Made by a program: the position numbers and the translations under genes
NCBI GenBank assembly: GCA_003417655.1
Contig: QVMW01000001.1
Span: forward strand, 186,001-250,000
Origin: Rhodobacteraceae bacterium 63075
GTDB lineage: Bacteria > Pseudomonadota > Alphaproteobacteria > Rhodobacterales > Rhodobacteraceae
Reading direction: 5' to 3'
Length of the DNA: 64,000 bases
Part shown: in pieces, positions 17,299 through 26,481 of the stretch
Layout of the letters: each line of letters begins with the position of its first letter
How positions within the stretch are numbered: the stretch's first letter is position 1
Notes under the pieces: generated by a model
Databases searched by the model: none
Told to the model about the DNA's origin: nothing
What the model saw: the letters and a program-made list of their open reading frames with translations, nothing else

Positions 17299-20097
17299 AT
17301 GACTGAATTCGGAAAAGGCTGCCATCTGCACCTGATCGACGGCTCGGCCTTCATCTTCCGCGCCTATCATGCCCTGCCGCCGCTCACGCGCAAATCCGAC
17401 GGGCTGCCTATCGGTGCCGTCTCGGGTTTCTGCAACATGCTGCATCGCTACGTGGCCGACAACAACGGCCCCGACGCGCCCACGCATGTCGCCGTGATCT
17501 TCGACAAGGGAAGCCATACCTTCCGCAACGACATGTATGACCAATACAAGGCCAACCGCGAGGCCATGCCCGAGGATCTGCGCCCGCAAATCCCGCTCAC
17601 GCGGCGGGCCACGGAAGCCTTCAACATCGCCTGCAAGGAGATGGAGGGCTACGAGGCCGATGACATGATCGCCACGCTTGCCGTGCAGGCGCGCGAGGCG
17701 GGTGGGCGCGTGACGATCATCTCCTCGGACAAGGACCTGATGCAGCTCGTCGGCGGCGGTGTCGAGATGCTCGACGTGATGAAGAACCGCCGGATCGACA
17801 CCGAGGGCGTCGAGGAGAAGTTCGGCGTCGGGCCTGACCGCGTCGTCGATGTGCAGGCGCTTGCGGGCGACAGTGTCGACAACATCCCGGGCGCGCCGGG
17901 CATCGGCGTCAAGACGGCGGCGCTGCTGATCAATGAATACGGCTCGCTCGAAGAGCTTCTGGACCGCGCCGAGGAGATCAAGCAGCCCAAGCGGCGCCAG
18001 ACGCTTCTCGACTACCGCGACCAGATCGAGCTTTCCAAGAAGCTCGTCCAGCTCGATTGCGCAACGCCGCTCGACTTCACGCTGGATGATCTCGACGTGC
18101 GCGAGCCCGATGCCGAGGCGCTGCTGGGGTTTCTCTCCGAAATGGAATTCCGCACGCTCAGCAAACGCATCGCGGAGCATCTGGGCGTCGAAGCGCCGGA
18201 GATTCCCGAGCCCGAAGCCCCCGCCGCCCCCGAGGGTGCGCCGGACGCGCCATCTTTCGACGAGGCCCGCTACGAGCGCGTCAGCACGGAGGCGGAGCTT
18301 CAGCCCTGGCTCGATCTGATCGCGGCGCGCGGATACGTCGCCTTCGACACGGAAACCAACTCGCTCAACGAGATGCAGGCCGACCTCGCGGGCATCTCGC
18401 TCTGTGTCGAGCCCGGCCATGCCTGCTACATTCCGCTGGCGCACAAGGACGGCGAAGAGGGGCAGCTCTTTGGCTCCAATGAGCTTGTCGAGGGGCAGAT
18501 TCCGCTGGAACAGTGCCTGGATCTGCTCAAGCCCCTGCTGGAAGATCCGAGCATCATGAAGATCGGGCAGAACATGAAATACGATGCCAAGGTGCTCGCG
18601 CGCTACGGCATCGCCATCGCGCCCATCGACGATACGATGCTCATGTCCTACAGCCTGAACGCGGGCAAGCACGGTCATGGCATGGACACGCTATCCGAGC
18701 GCTACCTCTCGCATACGCCGATTCCGATCAAGAAACTGCTCGGCACGGGCAAATCCGCGATCACCTTCGATCGTGTCAAACTCGAAGATGCGGTGCCCTA
18801 CGCCGCAGAAGACGCGGACATCACGCTGAGGCTCTGGCAGCTCTTCAAGCCGCAGCTTCATGCCGAGAAAGTCACCCGCGTCTACGAGCGGCTGGAGCGC
18901 CCGCTCTCGCCCGTCCTGGCGCAGATGGAGCGAAACGGGATCAAGGTCGACCGCGACACGCTCAGCCGCATGTCCAACGCGTTCTCGCAGAAAATGGCTG
19001 GCTTGGAGTCTGAGATTCATGAGCTTGCCGGCCGCAGCTTCAATGTCGGCAGCCCCAAGCAACTCGGGGAAATCCTCTTCGACGAAATGGCAATCGAGGG
19101 TGGCAAGAAGGGCAAGACGGGGGCCTATGCCACGGGCGCGGATGTGCTCGAAGAGCTGGCCACCGAGCATGAACTGCCCGCCCGCGTGCTCGACTGGCGG
19201 CAGCTTGCCAAGCTCAAATCGACCTACACCGACGCGCTGCAGGAGCATATCGACCCTGATACAGGCCGCGTGCACACCTCCTATGTCCAGACCGGCGCCA
19301 ACACGGGCCGGCTCGCCTCGACTGACCCCAACCTGCAGAACATCCCCGTGCGCAGCGAGGAGGGCCGCCGCATTCGCGAGGCTTTCGTGGCCGAGGAGGG
19401 CAAGACCCTGCTCAGCCTTGACTACAGCCAGATCGAATTGCGAATCCTCGCCCATATCGCCGGGATCGACTCGCTCAAGCAGGCGTTCAAGGATGGCCAG
19501 GACATTCACGCCATGACGGCCTCGGAGATTTTCGATGTGCCGCTGGAGGAGATGACACCCGACGTGCGCCGCCGCGCCAAGGCGATCAACTTCGGCGTGA
19601 TCTACGGGATTTCCGGCTTCGGCCTCGCCCGCAACCTGCGCATTCCGCGCAGCGAGGCACAGGGCTTCATCGATCGCTATTTCGAGCGCTTCCCCGGCAT
19701 CCGGGCCTATATGGACGACACCGTCGCATTCGCGAAGGATCATGGTTTTGTAGAGACGCTTTTCGGCCGCAAGATCCATACTCCCGAGATCGCCGCAAAA
19801 GGCCCGCGCGCCGGCTTTGCCAAGCGCGCCGCCATCAACGCGCCGATTCAGGGCACCGCCGCCGATATCATCCGCCGCGCCATGATCCGGATGCCGGAGG
19901 CCATCGCGGGGTTGCCGGCGAAAATGCTGCTGCAAGTGCATGACGAATTGCTCTTCGAGGTCGAGGATTCGGCGGTAGAAGAGACCATAGCAGCGGCGCG
20001 CGCGGTCATGGAGGGGGCGGCGGAGCCTGCCGTGAAGATCGACGTGGCGCTGGAGGTGGACGCGGGCCAGGGCGCGAACTGGGCCGAGGCGCATTAG
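17299..20097 (+). CDS. polA: DNA polymerase I
   Basis: A 932-residue polymerase with all three domains: 5' nuclease (1-290, with GYEADDMIA and SSDKDLMQL), 3'-5' exonuclease (about 325-510, intact Asp350 and Glu352 in FDTET) and polymerase (540-932). Polymerase motif A DYSQIELR begins at Asp708, the O-helix is RRRAKAINFGVIYG, and motif C QVHDE has Asp882-Glu883. A Pro/Glu-rich linker (300-318) joins the first two domains. Roles are Okazaki fragment processing and gap filling. Confidence 0.98.
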   Translation: MTEFGKGCHLHLIDGSAFIFRAYHALPPLTRKSDGLPIGAVSGFCNMLHRYVADNNGPDAPTHVAVIFDKGSHTFRNDMYDQYKANREAMPEDLRPQIPLTRRATEAFNIACKEMEGYEADDMIATLAVQAREAGGRVTIISSDKDLMQLVGGGVEMLDVMKNRRIDTEGVEEKFGVGPDRVVDVQALAGDSVDNIPGAPGIGVKTAALLINEYGSLEELLDRAEEIKQPKRRQTLLDYRDQIELSKKLVQLDCATPLDFTLDDLDVREPDAEALLGFLSEMEFRTLSKRIAEHLGVEAPEIPEPEAPAAPEGAPDAPSFDEARYERVSTEAELQPWLDLIAARGYVAFDTETNSLNEMQADLAGISLCVEPGHACYIPLAHKDGEEGQLFGSNELVEGQIPLEQCLDLLKPLLEDPSIMKIGQNMKYDAKVLARYGIAIAPIDDTMLMSYSLNAGKHGHGMDTLSERYLSHTPIPIKKLLGTGKSAITFDRVKLEDAVPYAAEDADITLRLWQLFKPQLHAEKVTRVYERLERPLSPVLAQMERNGIKVDRDTLSRMSNAFSQKMAGLESEIHELAGRSFNVGSPKQLGEILFDEMAIEGGKKGKTGAYATGADVLEELATEHELPARVLDWRQLAKLKSTYTDALQEHIDPDTGRVHTSYVQTGANTGRLASTDPNLQNIPVRSEEGRRIREAFVAEEGKTLLSLDYSQIELRILAHIAGIDSLKQAFKDGQDIHAMTASEIFDVPLEEMTPDVRRRAKAINFGVIYGISGFGLARNLRIPRSEAQGFIDRYFERFPGIRAYMDDTVAFAKDHGFVETLFGRKIHTPEIAAKGPRAGFAKRAAINAPIQGTAADIIRRAMIRMPEAIAGLPAKMLLQVHDELLFEVEDSAVEETIAAARAVMEGAAEPAVKIDVALEVDAGQGANWAEAH

Positions 20098-20112
20098 GCG
20101 CTGCCTGGTCTT

Positions 20113-21447
20113 TCAGAGATCACGCAGCCATGCGCCGGCGTAGAGCGGCAGCATGAGCGCGCGGCGAAAGCGGCCCAGCGGGAAGCGGCGTGGCGGCGTT
20201 TGCATCACCTGCGGCACTTCCAGCGCGCGCTGGCCGAGGATCCGGTCGGCGATGAGCGCGCCTGCGTAGCTGCCCATCGCGACTCCGTTGCCGTGATAGG
20301 CGAGGGCGGCATAAGTGCTTTTTTCGCCCGGGACAGGGCCGCAGAAGGGCGTGAGCCCGCCCGAGAGGCACACCATGCCGGACCAGTAATGCGGTGTTTC
20401 GACATGTCTCCAGAAGGGAAACATGCGCTCGAAATCGGCTCTGATCTTGCGCGAAACGCGCGCTTCGGAGCGCGGTGAGGCCCCGAGCCCGCCACGCATG
20501 CCGAACAGGAAGCGGCGATCGGGCATCAGGCGGAAGTAATGCAGCAGCGTCCGGCTGTCGAAGGCCATCTGGGCGCTGTTCCAGCCATTTGCCAGCTCGG
20601 CCTCCGAGAGTGGCCGTGTCACGATCACGGAGGATTGGGCCGGCATGTAGCGCGCGGCAAGCCAGGGCGGCAGCGCATCCGAGCTATAGCCGTTGGTGGC
20701 GATGAGCAGATTGTCGGCTTCGAGCTTGCCCCGGGGCGTTGTCAGGCAATGCCGCGCTGTGCGGTCCTGCCCTGTCACCGGGCTGTCGCCGAAGACCTGC
20801 ACACCGGCGGCCTCGGCGGCTCCGAGCAGCCCCGCGAGATAGGCGCGCGGATGAAGGCCGAAGCCGACCGGCGTTGTCATCCCGCCGTGAAACGCGCCCG
20901 CCATGCCGAAGCCGGGCAGATCGGCGGTGCTGTGGATCGTCGGCGTCACGCCGTAGTTCTCCTCCACCTCGCGCGCGGCCTCTGCGAAGCGGATGCCGCG
21001 CTTGTGGGCAAGGACAGTCTCGCCTTCGCTGTGTGTCAGCGCGTCGATGTCATGGATTTCAAGAAGGTCCGAGACATGGGCCACAGCGTCCATCTCGGCG
21101 CGGCGATAGGCGAGGCGGGCGGGCTTGCCATGGGCGCGGTCGAGCATGGAGTCGGAGGCCTTCGCCCCGCCGAGGCAGCAGAACCCGCCATTGCGCCCTG
21201 ACGCGCCCCAGCCGGGAAACCGCGCATCGAGCACCGTGACCGACACGCCTGCCCGCGCGAGGGCAAGGGCGGCGTTGAGCCCGGTGAAACCTGCACCGAT
21301 GATGGCCACGTCCGCTCTTGCGCGGCCTTCGAGGGGCGGCCTCTCCAGCTCTGAATCAGGCACTGTTTCGGCCCAGAAACACCCCCTTGTCGGCGCGTCG
21401 GAATAGGCATGAGCCGGGAATATCCGCCCCGCGAGGCCTGCGCTCAT
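20113..21447 (-). CDS. FAD-dependent amine oxidoreductase (PuuB-like)
   Basis: A 444-residue DAO-type flavoprotein. The FAD-binding GxGxxG is in VAIIGAGFTGLNAALALARAG (about 47-67), followed by GWGASGRNGG, typical of gamma-glutamylputrescine oxidase and related enzymes. Its start overlaps the potI stop by ATGA, so it is the last gene of the pot operon and probably oxidises the imported polyamine or a conjugate. No gamma-glutamylputrescine synthetase is in the window, so free amine oxidation is equally possible. Confidence 0.85.
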   Translation of the reverse strand: MSAGLAGRIFPAHAYSDAPTRGCFWAETVPDSELERPPLEGRARADVAIIGAGFTGLNAALALARAGVSVTVLDARFPGWGASGRNGGFCCLGGAKASDSMLDRAHGKPARLAYRRAEMDAVAHVSDLLEIHDIDALTHSEGETVLAHKRGIRFAEAAREVEENYGVTPTIHSTADLPGFGMAGAFHGGMTTPVGFGLHPRAYLAGLLGAAEAAGVQVFGDSPVTGQDRTARHCLTTPRGKLEADNLLIATNGYSSDALPPWLAARYMPAQSSVIVTRPLSEAELANGWNSAQMAFDSRTLLHYFRLMPDRRFLFGMRGGLGASPRSEARVSRKIRADFERMFPFWRHVETPHYWSGMVCLSGGLTPFCGPVPGEKSTYAALAYHGNGVAMGSYAGALIADRILGQRALEVPQVMQTPPRRFPLGRFRRALMLPLYAGAWLRDL

Positions 21448-22265
21448 GCCTCGGCCCGCTCGGCGGCACGCATCTCGCGCTCGCGGCGCACCGCAGCGCT
21501 TTTCGAGGCGAGCGAGGCCGAGATGACCCCGACCGTGACGATGGATATCAGGATCGTGGAGAGCGCGTTGATCTCGGGGGAGACGCCAAGACGGATCGAC
21601 GACCAGATCTTGATCGGGAGGGTCGTGGCCGAGGGACCGGCCGTGAAGGAGGCGATCACCAGGTCATCGAGCGAGAGCGTGAAGGCCAGAAGCCAGCCCG
21701 AGATTACCGCAGGGGCGATGATCGGAAGGGTGACGAGGCGGAAGGCATCCATCGGCGAGCAGCCAAGATCGAGCGCGGCCTCTTCGAGCGAGCGATCGAA
21801 ACTGACAAGGCGAGAGGAGACCACGACGGAAACGTAGCACATCGAGAAGGTCGTATGGGCGAGCACGATCGTGAGGATCCCTCGGTCGAGGCCGATGCCG
21901 ATGAAGAGCAGCAAGAGCGACAGGCCGGTGATGACCTCGGGCATGACGAGGGGGGCATAGATCATGCCGGAAAACAGCGTGCGGCCCATGAAGCGCCCCC
22001 CTCGGACGAGCACATAGGCAGCCATTGTCCCGAGCACCGCGGCGAGTGTGGAGCTGACGAAGGCGACCTTGAGCGTCACCCAGGCGGCGTCAAGGAAGGC
22101 TTCGTTCTGGAAGAGCTCGCCATACCATTTTGTCGAGAACCCGGCCCAGACCGTGACCAACTGAGAGGAATTGAAGCTGAAGATCACGAGAATGATCATC
22201 GGCAGGTAGAGGAAAGCGAAACCGAGCGTGAGCGAGGTGGCGTTGAACCAGGAGAAACGTCTCAT
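21444..22265 (-). CDS. potI: Polyamine ABC transporter permease PotI-like
   Basis: I chose ATG 22265 because GGGGAGG lies 7 bases upstream; the start then mirrors that of potH (MRRF). The 273-residue protein has six membrane segments and the EAA loop with SLEEAALDLGCSPMDAFRLVTLPIIAP, which contacts the ATPase. With potH it forms the transport channel. The operon order is potF, potG, potH, potI, puuB-like. Confidence 0.92.
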   Translation of the reverse strand: MRRFSWFNATSLTLGFAFLYLPMIILVIFSFNSSQLVTVWAGFSTKWYGELFQNEAFLDAAWVTLKVAFVSSTLAAVLGTMAAYVLVRGGRFMGRTLFSGMIYAPLVMPEVITGLSLLLLFIGIGLDRGILTIVLAHTTFSMCYVSVVVSSRLVSFDRSLEEAALDLGCSPMDAFRLVTLPIIAPAVISGWLLAFTLSLDDLVIASFTAGPSATTLPIKIWSSIRLGVSPEINALSTILISIVTVGVISASLASKSAAVRREREMRAAERAEA

Positions 22266-22281
22266 GTTTGCGCCTCCCCTG

Positions 22282-22365
22282 TTTCGAATTTTGCTGCGCA
22301 AAATCCGATCAAGGCGGGGGGCCAGCCCCCCGCACCCCCCGGGATATTTGAGGCAAGAAAAAAGG
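22282..22365 (-). repeat. Composite hairpin repeat, copy 3
   Basis: It lies between potH and potI. Read on the minus strand it starts with CTTTTTTCTTGC, three variable bases and AAATATCCC (22365-22342), then a GC hairpin GCGGGGG/CCCCCGC (about 22314-22334), and ends with an ATTTTGC/GCAAAAT hairpin (22288-22304) and TTCGAAAC. The ends match copies 1, 2 and 4. Its position inside an operon could lower potI expression. Confidence 0.75.
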
Positions 22366-22389
22366 CGCGGTGAAAAGAGAGCGGACTGT

Positions 22390-23283
22390 TCATGGGCCTT
22401 CCGCCTCCCGTTGCTTCTGTTCGTTGCGCTGGAAGAGGATGATCGGGACGATCAGGATCATCAGGAGGATGACGGCCACGGCGGAGGCGACGGGCCAGTC
22501 GCGGTTGGAGAAGAATTCCTCCCAGAGGACCTTGCCGATCATCAGCGTGTCCGAGCCGCCGAGAAGCGCGGGGATGACGAACTCGCCCAGCGCGGGGATG
22601 AAGACGAGGAAGCACCCCGCGATGATGCCCGATTTCGACAGTGGAACCGTGATCAGCCAGAAGGCCGTAATGCGCGAGCAGCCCAGATCCTCGGCGGCTT
22701 CGAGCAGCGCGCTATCGAGCTTTTCCAGCGCGGCGTAGATCGGCAGAATCATGAAGGGCAGGTAGGTGTAGACAATGCCGATATAGACGGCTGTGTTTGT
22801 GTTGAGAATTTCCAGCGGCTCGGAGACGAGGCCCGTCCAGAGCAGGAACTGGTTGAGAAAGCCTTCTTTGGAGAGAATGCCCATCCACGAATAGACGCGG
22901 ATGAGAAAGCTTGTCCAGAAAGGCAGGATGACCAGCATCATCAGCGTCGGGCGCCATTCGTCCGGGGCCTGGGCCATGCCATAGGCGATGGGATAACCGA
23001 CGAGGAGGGCGAGCAGCGTGGAGAGCGCTGCGATCTGGAGGCTTGAGAGATAGGCTTTCCAATAGAGATCATCGGTGGTCAGAAACCAGAAATTCTCCAG
23101 GTCGAGCGCGGCGAAGAAGGCGCGCAGACCCTCCCACCCGGCGGACAGGTCGAGCGTGGGCGTATAGGGCGGGATGGCCAGCGCGATGTCCGAGAGGCTG
23201 ATCTTGAGCACGATGATGAAGGGCACAAGGAACAGCACCAGCAGCCATAGGTAGGGCACGGCTATGAGGGCGAAGCGGCGCAT
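22390..23283 (-). CDS. potH: Polyamine ABC transporter permease PotH-like
   Basis: A 297-residue inner-membrane permease with about six membrane segments and the EAA loop (LLEAAEDLGCSRITAFWLITVPLSKSG). It lies 3 bases downstream of the ATPase gene. A hairpin repeat separates it from potI. Confidence 0.92.
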   Translation of the reverse strand: MRRFALIAVPYLWLLVLFLVPFIIVLKISLSDIALAIPPYTPTLDLSAGWEGLRAFFAALDLENFWFLTTDDLYWKAYLSSLQIAALSTLLALLVGYPIAYGMAQAPDEWRPTLMMLVILPFWTSFLIRVYSWMGILSKEGFLNQFLLWTGLVSEPLEILNTNTAVYIGIVYTYLPFMILPIYAALEKLDSALLEAAEDLGCSRITAFWLITVPLSKSGIIAGCFLVFIPALGEFVIPALLGGSDTLMIGKVLWEEFFSNRDWPVASAVAVILLMILIVPIILFQRNEQKQREAEGP

Positions 23284-23286
23284 CCG

Positions 23287-24411
23287 TCAGCCCTCCAGCA
23301 CCACGGCGGCGGTGTCGGTCCAGCTCAGCCAGACCCTGTCTTCCCAGGTGAACTGGCGGCGTTCGAGGCGCTGGGTGTTGGCGGCCTGCCCCTTCACCAT
23401 CTGGCCGCCCGCGAGCTGGACATGGTAGGTCGAGATATTGCCGAGATAGGCGATGTCGATGATCTCGCCCTCGACGGCATTCACGGCCTTGGCCGGCTTT
23501 TTCGCCGAGATAGAGACTTTCTCGGGCCGGATCGCCAGCGCGCATTTGCCCTCGGGGCCGAGATCCGTGCTTGTCTTGGCGTGGAGCTTGGGCGCGCCCA
23601 GGGCGAATGTGATGTCATAGCCGTCGCCGGCGCGCGTGGCATGGCCCTCGATGATGTTCACATCGCCGATGAAATCGGCGACATAGACCGAATTGGGTTT
23701 CTCGTAGATGTCCGCGGGCGTGGCGACCTGGACGATTCGGCCCTCGTCCATCACGGCGACTCGGGAGGCAACTGTCATGGCCTCTTCCTGGTCGTGGGTG
23801 ACGATGACGAAAGTCGTTCCGGTCTTTTCCTGGATGTCCATCAGCTCGAACTGCGTATCCTGGCGCAGCTTCTTGTCGAGCGCGCCGAGCGGCTCGTCGA
23901 GCAGCAGGAGCTTGGGCGCCTTGGCGAGGCTGCGGGCGAGGGCGACGCGCTGGCGCTGGCCGCCGGAGATCTGGTGAGGCTTGCGGCGGGCGAATTTCTC
24001 AAGCCGTGTCAGGCGGAGCATCTCGCTCACGCGCTCCTCGATCTCGGGTTTGGACTTGCCTTCGCGCTTGAGGCCGAAGGCGATGTTTTCGAATATGGAG
24101 AGATGCGGGAAAAGCGCGTAGGACTGGAACATCATGTTCACCGCGCGCTTGTTGGGCGGCACGTTCGACATGTCCTGCCCGGCAATGAGAATCTGGCCTT
24201 CGGTAGGGGTCTCGAAGCCGCCGAGCATGCGCATCATCGTGGTCTTTCCGCAGCCCGACGGGCCGAGCAGCGCAAAGAATTCCTTTGCGTAGATGTCTTG
24301 CGTCAGATTGTCGATGGCCGTGAAATCACCAAAGCGTTTCGTCACGTTCTTGAACTGGATCAGCGGCTCTTGCCCCGGATCGTCCCAAGGCGTGAAAACG
24401 GTGTCGGACAT
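23287..24411 (-). CDS. potG: Polyamine ABC transporter ATPase PotG/PotA-like
   Basis: A 374-residue ABC ATPase with Walker A GPSGCGKTT, signature SGGQRQRVALARSL and Walker B LLLLDEPLGALD, then a C-terminal TOBE domain (about 285-370) usual in polyamine and maltose-type ATPases. It powers uptake through PotH-PotI. It follows potF after a hairpin. Confidence 0.93.
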   Translation of the reverse strand: MSDTVFTPWDDPGQEPLIQFKNVTKRFGDFTAIDNLTQDIYAKEFFALLGPSGCGKTTMMRMLGGFETPTEGQILIAGQDMSNVPPNKRAVNMMFQSYALFPHLSIFENIAFGLKREGKSKPEIEERVSEMLRLTRLEKFARRKPHQISGGQRQRVALARSLAKAPKLLLLDEPLGALDKKLRQDTQFELMDIQEKTGTTFVIVTHDQEEAMTVASRVAVMDEGRIVQVATPADIYEKPNSVYVADFIGDVNIIEGHATRAGDGYDITFALGAPKLHAKTSTDLGPEGKCALAIRPEKVSISAKKPAKAVNAVEGEIIDIAYLGNISTYHVQLAGGQMVKGQAANTQRLERRQFTWEDRVWLSWTDTAAVVLEG

Positions 24412-24433
24412 CCTGCCCCCTCCGATTGGAAAA

Positions 24434-24457
24434 GCCCGCAGGCCGGAGCCTGCGGGC
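24434..24457 (-). terminator. Intercistronic hairpin after potF (attenuator-like)
   Basis: A perfect 10-base stem (GCCCGCAGGC against GCCTGCGGGC) with a 4-base loop, followed on the minus strand by TTTT. It lies 14 bases past the potF stop. It may end part of the transcription so that the binding protein is made in excess over the membrane parts. Confidence 0.75.
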
Positions 24458-24471
24458 GATAGATCAGGTCG

Positions 24472-25557
24472 TCAGGTGCCTGATTTGATCTTGGTCCAGA
24501 GCCGCGTGACGACACGCTGCACCCTGGCGGGGTAGGGCGTCGTCGTGAAGAGGTTCTCCAGCGCGGCGGGCGTCGGGTAGATCGCCGGGTCGTTGATCAC
24601 GTCATCGACGAGATGCTCCTGCGAGGCCTTGTTGCCGTTGGCGTAGTAGACATAGTTCGAGGCGGCGGCCATGTTCTCGGCGTCCATGATGAAGTTCAGG
24701 AACTTATGCGCGCCGTCGGGGTTGGGCGCATCGACCGGAATCGCCATTTGGTCGAACCACATCTGCGCGCCTTCGTTGGGCGCGTTATAGGCGATCTCGA
24801 CACCGTTGTCGGCCTCGGCGGCACGGTCGCGCGCCTGCAGAACGTCACCCGACCAGCCCACGGCAACGCAGATATCGCCGTTGGCGAGCGCGTTGATGTA
24901 TTCGGAGCTGTGGAACTTCTGGATATGCGGGCGGACCGGCATGAACACGTCCTCGGCCTTGGCGATGACATCAGGGTCATGGCTGTCGGGGTCTTCGCCG
25001 ATGTAGTTGAGGGCTGCCGGGATCATCTCCGCTGGCGCATCGAGGAAATGCACACCGCATTCGGCGAGTTTTTCCATGTTCTCCGGCTCGAAGACCAGCG
25101 ACCAGCTGTCGATCGGGGCGTCTTCTCCGAGCGCCTCCTGGACCTTGCCGACGTTCACGCCGATGCCCGTTGTGCCCCACATGTAGTTGATCGCGTGCTC
25201 ATTGCCGGGGTCGTATTGCTCGGTGCGCTCCGTGACCACGTCCCACATGTTGTCGAGATTGGGCAGCTTGGACTTGTCGAGCTTCTGGAAGGCGCCCGCG
25301 GTGATCTGGCGCTGAAGGAACGTGCCCGACGGGACGACCACGTCATAGCCGGAGCCGCCTGCGAGCATCTTCGTTTCCAGAACTTCATTGGAATCGAACA
25401 CGTCATAGACGAGTTTCAGGCCTGTCTCTTCCTCGAACTGCATAAGCAGGTCTTCATCGATATAGTCGGACCAGTTGTAGACGCGGACTTCTTGGGCCTG
25501 CGCCATTCCGGCGACGAGGGCGAGCGATGCCGCTGCGCTGAGTAGATAGGTTTTCAT
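24472..25557 (-). CDS. potF: Polyamine-binding periplasmic protein PotF-like
   Basis: Starting at ATG 25557 (GGGAG upstream) the product has 361 residues. The signal peptide is MKTYLLSAAASLALVAGMAQA. The mature start EVRVYNWSDYIDEDLLMQFEEETG is the PotD/PotF signature, with the Trp and Asp that line the amine pocket. Putrescine or spermidine is the likely ligand; the sequence does not decide which. It is the first gene of the operon and divergent from a GntR regulator. Confidence 0.93.
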   Translation of the reverse strand: MKTYLLSAAASLALVAGMAQAQEVRVYNWSDYIDEDLLMQFEEETGLKLVYDVFDSNEVLETKMLAGGSGYDVVVPSGTFLQRQITAGAFQKLDKSKLPNLDNMWDVVTERTEQYDPGNEHAINYMWGTTGIGVNVGKVQEALGEDAPIDSWSLVFEPENMEKLAECGVHFLDAPAEMIPAALNYIGEDPDSHDPDVIAKAEDVFMPVRPHIQKFHSSEYINALANGDICVAVGWSGDVLQARDRAAEADNGVEIAYNAPNEGAQMWFDQMAIPVDAPNPDGAHKFLNFIMDAENMAAASNYVYYANGNKASQEHLVDDVINDPAIYPTPAALENLFTTTPYPARVQRVVTRLWTKIKSGT

Positions 25558-25600
25558 TTTCGTGTCTCCCTGTTTTGGAGGCCGTGCCCCTCTGCGAAAT

Positions 25601-25629
25601 ATTTGATCAAGTTCTGACTGACTTGACAA
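25601..25629 (-). promoter_or_regulatory. Candidate potF promoter overlapped by a GATC motif
   Basis: On the minus strand TTGTCA (25629-25624), 17 bases and TCAAAT (25606-25601) form a plausible promoter. The plus-strand motif ATTTGATCA-N2-TTCTG (25601-25616) covers the -10 and recurs at 26419 before the aminotransferase gene. Confidence 0.5.
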
Positions 25630-25695
25630 GATTTCTGTGCAGAATGCCTGCACGAAGCGCGGAGAATTGCAAGAGATTCGAAAGGAGGGCCTGCG

Positions 25696-26409
25696 ATGAG
25701 CAAGGCAAAAGCCGGGTCTGCTGACATCGTGAGCTTCACGCCCGATATGAAGGCGGGAACGCGGGAACTGCCTGCCCACGAGCTCATATATCGCCAGCTT
25801 CGCGAGCTGATTCTCTTCGGCGAGATGCGCCCCGGTGAAGCCGTGACCATCCAGGGTGTCTGCGACAGCCTCGGTGCGGGGATGACTCCCGTGCGCGAAG
25901 CGATTCGCCGGCTTACGGCGGAGGGCGCGCTGGAATTCATGGGCAACCGGCGCGTCGTCGTGCCGGAACTCACTGTGGATAGTGTGAACGAGCTGATATT
26001 CGCGCGCCAAGCGATAGAGCCACAGCTCGTGGTGCGCGCGACCGAGCGGATGACGGATGAGGGCCTTGAGGAGCTTTCGACGATTGATGCCGAGCTCGAC
26101 GCGGCGATCGCGGCGGGCGACCTTCAGAGCTATCTCAAGCAGAACTACCGGTTCCACGCGCGGCTCTACGCGATGGCCGAGGCACCGATTCTTGCGGCGG
26201 TGGCGGATGGGCTCTGGCTCCGTTTTGGGCCTTCCCTGCGGGTCGTTTGCGGCCGCGTCGGGACGCAGAACCTGCCGGACCAGCACCACGAGGCATTGGC
26301 GGCGATGCGCGCCGGAGATGCCGGCGCGGCGGCAAAGGCCATGCGGGAGGATGTGATCCAGGGCATGGAGCAGGTGCGCCGGGTCTTGTCCACGCAGCGC
26401 AGTGATTGA
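25696..26409 (+). CDS. GntR-family regulator, FCD subfamily
   Basis: A 237-residue regulator. Residues 28-98 form the GntR winged helix (IYRQLRELILFGEMRPGEAVTIQGVCDSLGAG... split across the helix, then TPVREAIRRLTAEGALE), and 105-230 the helical FCD ligand domain with the metal-site-like histidines FHARLY and HHEAL. It lies between the potF operon and the aminotransferase gene, and a shared motif occurs in both flanking promoters, so it probably controls both. The ligand may be a polyamine. Confidence 0.9.
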   Translation: MSKAKAGSADIVSFTPDMKAGTRELPAHELIYRQLRELILFGEMRPGEAVTIQGVCDSLGAGMTPVREAIRRLTAEGALEFMGNRRVVVPELTVDSVNELIFARQAIEPQLVVRATERMTDEGLEELSTIDAELDAAIAAGDLQSYLKQNYRFHARLYAMAEAPILAAVADGLWLRFGPSLRVVCGRVGTQNLPDQHHEALAAMRAGDAGAAAKAMREDVIQGMEQVRRVLSTQRSD

Positions 26410-26433
26410 CAGGGAATAATTTGATCATATTCT
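26406..26433 (+). promoter_or_regulatory. Candidate aminotransferase promoter with embedded GATC motif
   Basis: TTGACA (26406-26411), 16 bases and TATTCT (26428-26433). The motif ATTTGATCA-N2-TTCTG (26419-26434) lies across the spacer and -10, a position where a bound repressor would block RNA polymerase. Confidence 0.55.
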
Positions 26434-26481
26434 GCCGGCAGGACACCCCGCCGGGCGGGTATTGCCATGAGGAGGCCGCGA

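Noticed and set aside
16480..18678. Long minus-strand open frame of 732 codons
   Set aside because: Antisense to the zinc-finger, GNAT and polA genes, all with strong motifs.
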